Shown here: in pieces, positions 34,033-41,914 of the stretch
How positions within the stretch are numbered: position 1 is the stretch's first letter
How the letters are laid out: every line of letters begins with the position of its first letter
Assembly (NCBI GenBank): GCA_026645815.1
Contig: JAPKMR010000023.1
Span: forward strand, 1 to 56,457
Reading direction: 5' to 3'
From: Anaerolineae bacterium
GTDB lineage: Bacteria > Chloroflexota > Anaerolineae > B4-G1 > SLSP01
Length of the DNA stretch: 56,457 nucleotides
Notes under the pieces: generated by a model
Databases searched by the model: none
The model's input: only the letters and a program-made list of their open reading frames with translations
What the model was told of the DNA's origin: nothing
Translations under genes and position numbers: made by a program

Positions 34033-35355
34033 CTAACGCAACGCCAGTGGTAGATACATCGTGTACTTTGCTTCGCCAAACAGCGCAAACTCAGAGAAGT
34101 GCGTGGTGATAAAGCTCAGCGTGTTCGGCGCCACGTGTATCGGTTCCCCCAGCATCATCCAGGGCGCCTCCGGTCCCGAACGCGCCCACAAGCGTAGCGT
34201 TTCCCGCTTGAGACCCGTAACATCAGTATCGGTGTAATGGACCGTAAGGGTAAGCGGCGCATTGAACAGCCCCACCGGTTCCCCAAAGCGTAGAGCCTTC
34301 ATCTCGAAGGCGCGATTGGCGAACATCAGCCCGCCGGGCGGCGTGATGAGCGTCTGAGTCATGGGATGGCACTCGAAGCGGGTGGTATCGGTGACCGCGC
34401 CAGGGGGAACCGTAAGCGTCACCCCATAGCGATGCTGCAACTGCCCGCCCTGATACGGTCCCAGACCCAGCATCCCGTGGGGAAGCGTCACCACCGTAGT
34501 GACCGGTCCTAACTGCAGCTGGCGTCCCGCCCATTGGAGCATCGCTGCATTGGTGATGAGCTCGCCGGGCGCGACATCGCCCTCCACGCCCATGCGATAT
34601 TGCAGAAGCAGAGGGTGCCCGGCTGACACGCGTCCTTGCCATTGCAACATGTGACCGTCAATCAACGTGCCGGTGACATCGCCGTGCCAGCCCAGAAAAC
34701 GCACCTGATGACTGAAGGGCAGCGTGTCGGATACCGTTACCCAGCGCTCATCCGCCCCACTTTGAGCGGCTAGATTGACCGCAATCGTGTAGGTCAGCAC
34801 ATCGCCGGGCAATGCCAACCCCCGCTGAACCTGCTTGACGGATCCTGCCATCTCGCACACTTCGCTGACGGCGCTCGCAGTATTATTGCTGAGATCGGAT
34901 TCCACATCGCTGGTGGCGACGACCACGGACGTCGTCAGCGCCGTACCCTCGGCTAGCCCCATATCCGCTTGCACCGTCAGCAGAATATGCCCGCAATTAG
35001 CGTCGGTCAGATGGCAGCTCGGGTGGATGAAATACCACGACAACGTATTGCCGCCTACAGTATCCGGCGGAAGGGCTTCTCCCCACCGGTCAGTTGCGCT
35101 GATGAAGGTGACGCCGTTCGGCAGGGTAGCGGTTACCCAGGCATCAGAGGGAACCTGCGTGCCGTAGTTGTAGTAACTCAACCTGACTAGATAGCTTGAC
35201 CCCATCGCCACGTGGGCAGGCGCATCCGCAGCGACTTGCATGTCAACATCCCCGGTCGCGCGCGCAGACCCCAATCCGCTCAAGACCACAAACAGGGTGA
35301 CAAAAGCCAGACACAACACCAACCCCAATCGCCCTACCAGCAGTTTTGATTTCAT
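34033..35355 (-). CDS. Secreted protein with DUF11-like repeats and LPLALR C-terminus
   Basis: 440 aa behind AGGAGGT. A signal peptide (about 1-34, 'SGLGSARA') is followed by DUF11/conserved-repeat-like units ('VQRGLALPGDVLTYTIAVN') and a ZU5-like stretch with 'HYGVTLTVPPGAVTDTT' (its real order is RYGVTLTVPPGAVTDTT). The protein ends TMYLPLALR. The same kind of end is found on the secreted proteins at 44698 and 45200. It is likely exported and surface-attached or released. Confidence 0.75.
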   Translation of the reverse strand: MKSKLLVGRLGLVLCLAFVTLFVVLSGLGSARATGDVDMQVAADAPAHVAMGSSYLVRLSYYNYGTQVPSDAWVTATLPNGVTFISATDRWGEALPPDTVGGNTLSWYFIHPSCHLTDANCGHILLTVQADMGLAEGTALTTSVVVATSDVESDLSNNTASAVSEVCEMAGSVKQVQRGLALPGDVLTYTIAVNLAAQSGADERWVTVSDTLPFSHQVRFLGWHGDVTGTLIDGHMLQWQGRVSAGHPLLLQYRMGVEGDVAPGELITNAAMLQWAGRQLQLGPVTTVVTLPHGMLGLGPYQGGQLQHRYGVTLTVPPGAVTDTTRFECHPMTQTLITPPGGLMFANRAFEMKALRFGEPVGLFNAPLTLTVHYTDTDVTGLKRETLRLWARSGPEAPWMMLGEPIHVAPNTLSFITTHFSEFALFGEAKYTMYLPLALR

Positions 35356-35528
35356 GGTTACCTCCTATGAACTTGAAGGAAAGGGTTGATTGCAACAGCC
35401 TCAGTGGTAATACAATGCGAAGCTGCGGCTCTATAATCTATGACGCAGAAGTGTGGCAAAGGATACGGCTCACATTAAGCCGCTACGCCCCAATCCCACA
35501 GTGTCTTCTCGGTGGCACGCGCCCCATT

Positions 35529-35632
35529 TGGGAGCGCTTGGCTCCAGCCTGGCTCTGCCCCCCCCAAACGCGCGATCTGGAAATCGCGGCTACCAGCCTT
35601 GTAGCCCGGACGTTGACGTCCGGGCGCTCGCT
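35529..35632. repeat. 'GGCTCCAGCC' hairpin repeat, long copy
   Basis: Second long copy, starting TGGGAGCGCTTGGCTCCAGC, followed by the shared AACGCGCGATCTGGAAATCG segment and then a GGACGTTGACGTCC-type palindrome. The region 35356-35660 otherwise holds nothing I can identify. Confidence 0.75.
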
Positions 35633-35660
35633 AATGAGGTTTCAGACCCGCCCATCCCGA

Positions 35661-35688
35661 TTGACAGCTATTCCATCAGCGTTATAAT
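35661..35688 (+). promoter_or_regulatory. Perfect-consensus sigma-70 promoter
   Basis: TTGACA at 35661-35666 and TATAAT at 35683-35688 are separated by 16 nt. It drives the 33-codon ORF and probably the downstream exchanger gene. Confidence 0.8.
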
Positions 35689-35709
35689 ACCGTTTAAGGA
35701 ACGTAGAAA

Positions 35710-35811
35710 ATGAAAAAGAACTGGCTGTTCGATCCGGATTATTCCGTCAAAGACGACCCTGAAGGTACAGGCTTTAGCCGCGCGCGCGAACTTTGTCGCC
35801 TGGCGATCTGA
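35710..35811 (+). CDS. 33-aa ORF between promoter and terminator; leader peptide or small protein
   Basis: ATG behind AAGGAACG, encoding a 33-residue peptide that starts MKKNWLFDPDYSVKDD and ends with TGA at 35809. It sits between a perfect promoter (35661-35688) and a strong terminator (35836-35871), so a transcript of roughly 175 nt is expected. The peptide is charged and has no membrane segment. I recognise no family. It could be a small protein in its own right or the leader of an attenuation control for the cation exchanger at 35907, which lacks a visible promoter of its own. Confidence 0.55.
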   Translation: MKKNWLFDPDYSVKDDPEGTGFSRARELCRLAI

Positions 35812-35835
35812 AACCGTCTATTTATTGGTTCTGGT

Positions 35836-35871
35836 ACCGGGGTTGCGAAAAGTTCGCAACCCCGGTTTTTT
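35836..35871 (+). terminator. Strong intrinsic terminator (possible attenuator)
   Basis: A 14-bp perfect stem (35836-35849 and 35853-35866) with an AAG loop is followed by a run of T's. It is placed between the 33-aa ORF and the CaCA exchanger gene. Confidence 0.88.
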
Positions 35872-35906
35872 GTATCCCAGTTATTTTGTACAGAAAAGAG
35901 GACTTT

Positions 35907-36950
35907 ATGTTGGACCAATTTATTAATCCTGAAACCAATCTTATCGCATTATCCCTGGTGGGATTCGCTTCCATCGCACTGTTAGTCTATAGCGCCAACG
36001 TCGCCGTCGCCAAACTCACCGGACTGGCGGGCTACTTCCGCCTCTCCACCACCTTCATGGGCGTCACGGTCGTGTCGGTGGCGACCAGCATCCCCGAAAT
36101 CACGGCGCATTACACCGCGTCCGTGGGTATCCTCACCGGCAAACTGGACCCCCGGATTGGCGCCGCGGTCGTACTGGGCGCCAACATCGGCTCGGATGTC
36201 GTTCAGCAGACCTTGATCATGGCCATTGTCGTCTTCATGGCGGGCACCCTGCACTTCCGCCGCTATTTCCTGGCTAAAACCATGATCCCGATGATTGTGA
36301 CCACGCTGATGTGCCTGGTATTGGGGTGGGATGGCTTCTACTCGCGCCTGGATGGCTTCATCCTCTTTGGCTCCTTCCTCGGCTATCTCTACTACCTTTA
36401 CCGTGACGAGCGCAAACACTACAAGGCTGAGGATCACGGTTTTACGCCTGAGGGCGAGACTCCCGAAGGCGTGCCGCAGTCCGCCAAAGAGGCCTGGATT
36501 TACGCCCTCATCTCCGTGGTCGCCTTGATCATCACCATCGCCAGCGCCATGATCACCCTGCGCATCACCGAGGTCGTTGTGACCCGTACCGGCATCGGCG
36601 GTTCCTTGATTGGCGTCCTCACATTGGGCGTCGCCTCGGCTCTGCCCGAGCTGATCACCGCCGTCTCCGGCATCCGCAATGGCGATGCCGGCATTCCCTT
36701 GGGCACCCTCGTCGGCAGCAACATCACCAACCCCCTGGTCGCCATTGGCGGCGGCGCCTTGATCTCCACCTACTGGGTCCCGCGTCCCCTGGTCGTGTGG
36801 GACCTGCCTTGGGAGACCATCACCGGCGCGATTCTGTGGATTTACCTGTGGCTGAACCGCGGGCGCATCGGCAAAAAGGGCGGCATCTACCTGGTGGTGC
36901 TGTACTTCGTCTACGTCATCTCGCGCTCGCTCTTCTTCGCCGTAGACTGA
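35907..36950 (+). CDS. CaCA-family (sodium/calcium exchanger-like) cation antiporter
   Basis: 347 aa from the ATG at 35907, behind AAGAGGAC; the open frame extends upstream through the terminator and is not coding there. Two alpha repeats are visible: 'VTVVSVATSIPEITAH' with 'LGANIGSDV', and 'LGVASALPELITAVSGI' with 'LVGSNITNPL'. These line the ion path in this superfamily. About 10 membrane segments. Expected role: export of Ca2+ (or a related cation) against Na+ or H+. No promoter is evident between the terminator and this gene. Confidence 0.88.
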   Translation: MLDQFINPETNLIALSLVGFASIALLVYSANVAVAKLTGLAGYFRLSTTFMGVTVVSVATSIPEITAHYTASVGILTGKLDPRIGAAVVLGANIGSDVVQQTLIMAIVVFMAGTLHFRRYFLAKTMIPMIVTTLMCLVLGWDGFYSRLDGFILFGSFLGYLYYLYRDERKHYKAEDHGFTPEGETPEGVPQSAKEAWIYALISVVALIITIASAMITLRITEVVVTRTGIGGSLIGVLTLGVASALPELITAVSGIRNGDAGIPLGTLVGSNITNPLVAIGGGALISTYWVPRPLVVWDLPWETITGAILWIYLWLNRGRIGKKGGIYLVVLYFVYVISRSLFFAVD

Positions 36951-36957
36951 TTCCGTT

Positions 36958-37210
36958 CAGAGGAAGCACGTTTGCCCGGCTTAATCTGATAAGAAAGTGT
37001 ATTTTTGACGCGGCGTCACACCCGGCGCCAACGCCGTATACCCGCGCCGCGCCCAAAAATCACAAATCAGAGGGAGCACGTTTGCCCGGCTCAATCTGAT
37101 AAAAAAGTGTATTTTGGACGCGGCGTCACACCCGGCGCCAACGCCGTAAACCCGCGCCGCGCCCAAAACTCACAAATCAGAGGGAGCACGTTTGCCCGGC
37201 TTAATCTGAT
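36958..37210 (+). repeat. 110-bp tandem repeat, two full units plus a partial third
   Basis: Units start CAGAGG(A/G)AGCACGTTTGCC at 36958, 37068 and 37178. The third diverges after about 37210 and runs into the palindrome at 37219. Each full unit contains an imperfect hairpin (TTTTGG.CGCGGCG against CGCCGCG.CCAAAA) and a TTTGCCC..AATCTGAT segment like the tail of the palindrome-tail family. It follows the CaCA gene. Confidence 0.88.
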
Positions 37211-37218
37211 AGAAAAAA

Positions 37219-37326
37219 TGTTTTTTGAACGTGGCGCCGTACCCGGCGCCACGTTCAAAAAACATAAAAAGAAACCTCTTCGTCTGTTTGCACAACCTCT
37301 TTCGGTTCTTACCCAATAATCTGTCC
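37219..37326. repeat. Palindrome-tail repeat copy
   Basis: A 20-bp perfect inverted repeat (37219-37238 and 37245-37264) begins TGTTTTTTGAACGTGGCGCC. The conserved tail (CTCTTCGTCTGTTTGC, AACCTC, AATCTGTC) runs to about 37326. Confidence 0.85.
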
Positions 37327-37398
37327 TATACCTCCGAAAAAAGGCGCGTTTCACCTCTGGGAAAAACGAGCCGATCATCACACAAACGTCTTTTTGTG

Positions 37399-37443
37399 GG
37401 TGATTTTGTGCGGTGGGGCAGCGCCCCACCGCACAAAATCACC
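37399..37443. repeat. Long palindrome, subtype with GCGGTGGGGC stem
   Basis: A 21-bp perfect inverted repeat (37399-37419 and 37423-37443). The stem and the following TATAGCACG are nearly identical to 47212-47260, so these two copies form a subtype without the tail. Confidence 0.85.
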
Positions 37444-37517
37444 TTTATAGCACGCCCTATAGGGGCGTTTGAGATTGCCGCCCCCGTTTTGAAACGCACC
37501 CCCAAAAAAGCCGAGAT

Positions 37518-37546
37518 TTGCACCCTATCCAATCTGCCGCTATAAT
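37518..37546 (+). promoter_or_regulatory. Sigma-70 type promoter for BTAD regulator
   Basis: TTGCAC at 37518-37523 and TATAAT at 37541-37546 are separated by 17 nt, 25 nt before the ATG. Confidence 0.7.
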
Positions 37547-37571
37547 AGAAACAGTGTGAGGGGGAGAAGCA

Positions 37572-40500
37572 ATGTTATCTGCCCGGCTTTTCGGCGGCTT
37601 GCATTTGACCTGCGACGGCATCCCACCGGCGTCCATTCCCAACGCAACCGCCCGCTCGCTCCTGGCCTATCTCCTCACCTACCGCGACCGTCCCCACACC
37701 CGCGACCTGCTCGCCGGCGTCTTCTGGCCCGACCTGCCCGATGAACAGGCGCGCCGGCGCCTGAGCCAGGCTCTCTGGCTGATCCGCAAATCCCTGGGAC
37801 CTCATTTTCAGCTGGATACAGAGAGCGCCTCCGTGCGGCTTTCCCCCGATATGCCGCTTGCCCTGGATGTCGCTGATTTCGAAAGGCTCGCGGCATGCCC
37901 TGCGACGAACGAGAACGCCTTAGCCGCCTGGTCTGAGGCTGTAGAGCTTTACCGCGGCGACTTTCTGGCGGGCTATTACGAGGATTGGGTGCTATTCGAG
38001 CGCGAACGCCTGCGTGAACGCTTGCTCGAGCTGCTCGGGCAGCTCGCCAACGCGCTGAAAGCGCGCGGCGATTACGAGCGTGCCCTCACCATCGCCCGGC
38101 GCCTGGTGGTGGAGGACCCCTGGCGCGAAGCCGCGCACCGTGAGGTGATGCGCCTCTTGCACCTCCTCGACCGCGACGCCGAGGCGCTCAGGCAAGCCGA
38201 GCTCTGCTGCCACATTCTGGAGACCGAGCTTCAAGTCCAACCCGAAGCCGAGACCCTGGCTCTGGCGCGGGAAATCGCCCGGCGGATGGGCGTCCCAGCT
38301 GACCCCTACCTCCCCCAAACCTTACGCCCGCCCATCCGCACCCGCGGCGGTGATGCTTTGCCGGTGCAGATGCCGCTCATCGGGCGCCGTGAGGAGCGCG
38401 CTGCGCTGCTCGCGCACCTGGAATCTGCTATCGGTGGCGCGGGCACGCTGATCTGGGTCGAAGGCGAAGCTGGCGTGGGTAAAACGCGCCTGCTGCAAGA
38501 AGTGGCTCGCGATGCCGCCTGGCGCGATATCGCCGTCCTCTGGGGGCGGGCTTACGAAGACGTTGGCATGGCCCCCTTCGATATCTGGGTGGCGGCGCTG
38601 CGTCACGAGCTTTCGCCGTTGCGCATCGAACAATGGTCGCAGCTCGTCGCCCCGATCTGGCTCCAGGTGCTCCGCCCCTTGCTCCCAGAACTCGCTGCCG
38701 TGGTTCCGGAATGTGCTCCCGCTTTGGAACCCGAACGTGAGCGCGAGCGGCTGACCAACGCTTTCGCTGAGTTACTCGGCGCCTGGAGCGAGACACGCCC
38801 GCTCGTCCTGATTCTTGAGAACCTCCATTGGGCCGGCGTTGATAGCCTGGAAGTGCTGGCGGCGCTCGACCAGCGCCTCATGCCGCACCGCGTGGCTATC
38901 ATCGGCTCCTATCGCCGGGATGAGGCCGAAGCGCGCCCACCCGTTTGGGAGCGACTGCAAGCCCTGCACCGCCCGGGGCGACACGAATGGGTACAGCTGT
39001 CCTCCCTCGATGCGCCTGCCGCGGGTGAATTGATCCGTCGTAGCCTGGGTATCAGCCATGCGGCGCCCCTGTTTGAAAACCGGCTTTATCAAGAGACGGG
39101 CGGCAATCCGCTCTTCACCTTGGAAATCTTGCGCACGCTCACTGATGAGGGTTTGCTGGTTCAGAATTCCGCAGGCGAGTGGCGTACTCCCTGGGATGAA
39201 ACCACCGCGGCTTATGCCGAGTTGCCGCTGCCATCCGCGGTGGAACAGGTCATCGCTCGGCGCCTGGCGCAATTGGAGCCTGCCGAGCGGGGCGTTTTGG
39301 AAACCGCTGCCGTCATCGGTCACGATTTCGATCTCCGTCTGCTCCAGGACGTGTGTGAGCAAAACGCCCCGCAACTGCTCCCAACCGTGCGCGCTTTGGT
39401 GTCCCGCCATTTCCTGGTCGAACGACCCTCTGCTTACGAATTCAGCCATGATCAGGTGCGGCAGGTCACTTACCAGGCGCTCAGCCCCGAGGCGCGGCGC
39501 GCGGCGCATCAACGCGCTGCCCGGGCTTTGGCAGCAATTTACCCCGAGAACCTCGCTGCCCTCGCGTTGCACCTCGACCGTGGCGAATTATGGGATCAGG
39601 CTGTAGGTAGCTACTTCGAAGCGGGCAAAAGAGCTGCGGAGGTCTACGCCAGTGAGGCGGCTTTGCATGCCTATGCGCGCGCCCTTGCCATCCTGGACCA
39701 AGAGCACCCTCTGCCCCTGCCGGTGGAGACCGCGTTGAACTTTGATCTGCGTGGTGCTCGCTGCTCCCTCTGGCGTCTGCGTGGCGAGCGCGAAAGCTAC
39801 CGCACCGATATCGAGAGCTTGCTGGCATTGGCGCAAACTCTGGGTACCCCTGAACATCAGGTTGAGGCCCTGCTACAACGGGCGGAGTACCTGGGCGAAT
39901 CTACCAGCGAATACGAGGCCGCGCGTGAGGCGGCGACAGCTGCTCTTTCCCTGGCGCAGGAGCACGGCTTCCATCACCAAACTTCTCGCGCCTGGTTGGC
40001 GATTGGAAATGCCTGGAAACAACTGGGGCACAATGCCCCCGCTCTCGAAGCGTATCAGCGCGCGCTGGCTGAATTTCAGAACTCACCGGCAGCTGGAAGC
40101 AGCGAAATCGCCATCTATGTCTCGCTCGTGATGACTTACCGCGACCTCGGAGACCTTGAGAAGGCGCAGGAAACGGCGCAAACAGCGCTTGAAAAGGCCC
40201 CGACCAGCGCCGACCCCTTATCCACGGCCCGCGTCCACAACGCCCTCGCCTGGATTACTCGCGCGCGCGGTGACCATCGCGCCGAGGCAGCCCATTGCCA
40301 GGAAATGCTCGCGCAGATGCGGGCTATTGGCCATCGCTACTACGAGGGTGTGGCGCTCAACAACCTGAGCCTGGCTTATAACGCCCTCGGCGAGCACGGC
40401 GCCGCCATCGAAACCACCCGGCAAGCCCTGGAGATTTTTCGACAGATTGGTCACCAACACGGGCAGGTTATCACTCTCCTCAACCTCAGCTCCCGCTACA

Positions 40501-41441
40501 AGAACACAGGGCAGCTCGCCTTAGCGCGGGATGCGCTCGACGCGGTATTGCCGCTCGCGCGCCAGCTTGACCTCGCCGATGATGAGGCGCGCATCCTCTC
40601 CAGCCTCGCCGAATTGTTGACCAACACTGGCGACTTTGAAGCCGCCGAACAGGCGCTTCGCCAGGCTGAAATCATCGTGCGCGAATTGGATGCTGCTTTT
40701 ATGCAGGCCACCGTCTACTACCGCTTCGGGGAATTGTACCTGGCGCGGGGCGACTATGCCGGTGCGCTCAAGCGTTTCGAGGACGCACTTGACGCGTATG
40801 AACGCAGCGCTTATCCCTACTACCAAACCGTAGCCCGCGCATCCTTGGCTATCGCCCATTTCCACCTGGGACAATGGATTGCCGCGCAGACCCTGATCAC
40901 CCAGGCCTTCGCAGAGATGGAATCGCGCCCCGATACACCGCTTATGCTCGATGTATGCCTCCACTATTATCGCATCCTGGAAGCCGCTGGACAGCCTGAG
41001 CTGGCGCGGGCAGCGTTGGAACGCGCCTATGCCGAGCTCCAGCGCAGCTGCGCCGCATTGTCGGATCCTTCCTGGCAACGCGCTTTTGTGGAGGATGTCC
41101 CCTTGCACCGGCAGATCATGAGTGCCTGGAAAGCCCTCCAACCGCGTTGCCTCACGGTTCGTCTCCCTCGCGCTGAAGCACCCACAGGTCGCGCGCTACG
41201 CTCGGAGGAGACCGTGTCCGTCACCTGGACGGTGGAGCATCCGGATGACCAGACTATTGCCGATAGGACCTCCCGCCGCCAGCGTTGCGTTCTCAGATTG
41301 CTCGCTGAGGCGACCGCCCAGGGTGCAAGCCCTCGCGACGAGGACCTTGCTGAGGCGCTGCGCGTGGGCTTGCGCACGCTCCGCCGCGATATTGCCGCCC
41401 TGCGCGCCGAAGGCCACCCCATTCATACCCGGGGACGCTGA
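37572..41441 (+). CDS. Large BTAD/AAA-ATPase/TPR transcriptional regulator
   Basis: 1289 aa behind GGGGGAGAAGCA. Order: OmpR-type winged helix (about 1-95), bacterial transcriptional activation domain (about 100-245), AAA/STAND ATPase with Walker A GEAGVGKT (G298-T305) and 'LVLILENLHWAGVDSLEVLA' as Walker B, a TPR array (about 640-1170, e.g. 'ARGDYAGALKRFEDALDAYE'), and a C-terminal DeoR-like helix-turn-helix (about 1235-1289, 'GLRTLRRDIAALRAEG'). SARP-like regulators of this kind act as ligand-sensing switches; the second DNA-binding domain at the far end is unusual. The four secreted-protein genes downstream are candidate targets. Confidence 0.85.
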   Translation: MLSARLFGGLHLTCDGIPPASIPNATARSLLAYLLTYRDRPHTRDLLAGVFWPDLPDEQARRRLSQALWLIRKSLGPHFQLDTESASVRLSPDMPLALDVADFERLAACPATNENALAAWSEAVELYRGDFLAGYYEDWVLFERERLRERLLELLGQLANALKARGDYERALTIARRLVVEDPWREAAHREVMRLLHLLDRDAEALRQAELCCHILETELQVQPEAETLALAREIARRMGVPADPYLPQTLRPPIRTRGGDALPVQMPLIGRREERAALLAHLESAIGGAGTLIWVEGEAGVGKTRLLQEVARDAAWRDIAVLWGRAYEDVGMAPFDIWVAALRHELSPLRIEQWSQLVAPIWLQVLRPLLPELAAVVPECAPALEPERERERLTNAFAELLGAWSETRPLVLILENLHWAGVDSLEVLAALDQRLMPHRVAIIGSYRRDEAEARPPVWERLQALHRPGRHEWVQLSSLDAPAAGELIRRSLGISHAAPLFENRLYQETGGNPLFTLEILRTLTDEGLLVQNSAGEWRTPWDETTAAYAELPLPSAVEQVIARRLAQLEPAERGVLETAAVIGHDFDLRLLQDVCEQNAPQLLPTVRALVSRHFLVERPSAYEFSHDQVRQVTYQALSPEARRAAHQRAARALAAIYPENLAALALHLDRGELWDQAVGSYFEAGKRAAEVYASEAALHAYARALAILDQEHPLPLPVETALNFDLRGARCSLWRLRGERESYRTDIESLLALAQTLGTPEHQVEALLQRAEYLGESTSEYEAAREAATAALSLAQEHGFHHQTSRAWLAIGNAWKQLGHNAPALEAYQRALAEFQNSPAAGSSEIAIYVSLVMTYRDLGDLEKAQETAQTALEKAPTSADPLSTARVHNALAWITRARGDHRAEAAHCQEMLAQMRAIGHRYYEGVALNNLSLAYNALGEHGAAIETTRQALEIFRQIGHQHGQVITLLNLSSRYKNTGQLALARDALDAVLPLARQLDLADDEARILSSLAELLTNTGDFEAAEQALRQAEIIVRELDAAFMQATVYYRFGELYLARGDYAGALKRFEDALDAYERSAYPYYQTVARASLAIAHFHLGQWIAAQTLITQAFAEMESRPDTPLMLDVCLHYYRILEAAGQPELARAALERAYAELQRSCAALSDPSWQRAFVEDVPLHRQIMSAWKALQPRCLTVRLPRAEAPTGRALRSEETVSVTWTVEHPDDQTIADRTSRRQRCVLRLLAEATAQGASPRDEDLAEALRVGLRTLRRDIAALRAEGHPIHTRGR

Positions 41442-41575
41442 CGCGCAATGTGACTCTCTAGATTTCCCCCGCACGGCGCCGGTTGCTGATTCAGGTCTGT
41501 TAGCACGACATTGGCAACCTGGTTCGTGCCATCTGCACGCGTGTTGAGATAAACTCGAGATACAACTTTGCTACA

Positions 41576-41605
41576 CTGCCACCTAGAACAAGGTGGCAGT
41601 TTTTT
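41576..41605 (+). terminator. Terminator hairpin that abuts the start codon of the next gene
   Basis: CTGCCACCT (41576-41584), AGAACA loop, AGGTGGCAG (41591-41599) and six T's end exactly at the ATG at 41606. The 3' arm contains AAGGTGG, the only Shine-Dalgarno-like sequence for that gene. The hairpin could therefore both end transcription and hide the ribosome binding site. Confidence 0.75.
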
Positions 41606-41815
41606 ATGGAACCCATACAGCAATTTCAACCGACCCACAGAGATGTCTTCATCGTGCGTATCTGGCGCGAAGGCAGCGCACCTGAGTGGCAGGGCTGGGT
41701 TCAGCACACTCGCAGCGGCGAGTCGGCTGGTTTTCGCAATCTGAACGAGCTCCTGGCCTTTATTGAAATGCGCGCCACTGTGGCTGACCTGACAGAACCG
41801 CAGGGCTTGAGATAA
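41606..41815 (+). CDS. Small protein, Chloroflexota-type 'GWVQH' family
   Basis: 69 aa. The pattern 'FIVRIWREGSAPEWQGWVQH' then 'SGESAGFRNLNELLAFIE' resembles small uncharacterised proteins I associate with Chloroflexota; I cannot confirm this without a search. It has no signal or membrane segment. Its start codon directly follows an intrinsic terminator whose 3' arm includes the ribosome binding site, pointing to conditional expression. No function proposed. Confidence 0.6.
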   Translation: MEPIQQFQPTHRDVFIVRIWREGSAPEWQGWVQHTRSGESAGFRNLNELLAFIEMRATVADLTEPQGLR

Positions 41816-41914
41816 CACTCACAGCCGCTTAACCCAAGACTTGGGTTCCCATACCCGCTTTCACGCCATCGTGATCGAGAGTTTCGAATAGTCTGGTTCG
41901 AAAGGAGCGCCGAC

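Noticed and set aside
35690-35871. Known riboswitch upstream of the CaCA gene
   Set aside because: I could not match the leader to the conserved cores of the Mg2+, Mn2+ (yybP-ykoY) or NiCo classes; only the terminator and ORF are supported.
36958-37210. CRISPR array
   Set aside because: The repeats are 110 bp, directly adjoining and without spacers; no cas genes are present.
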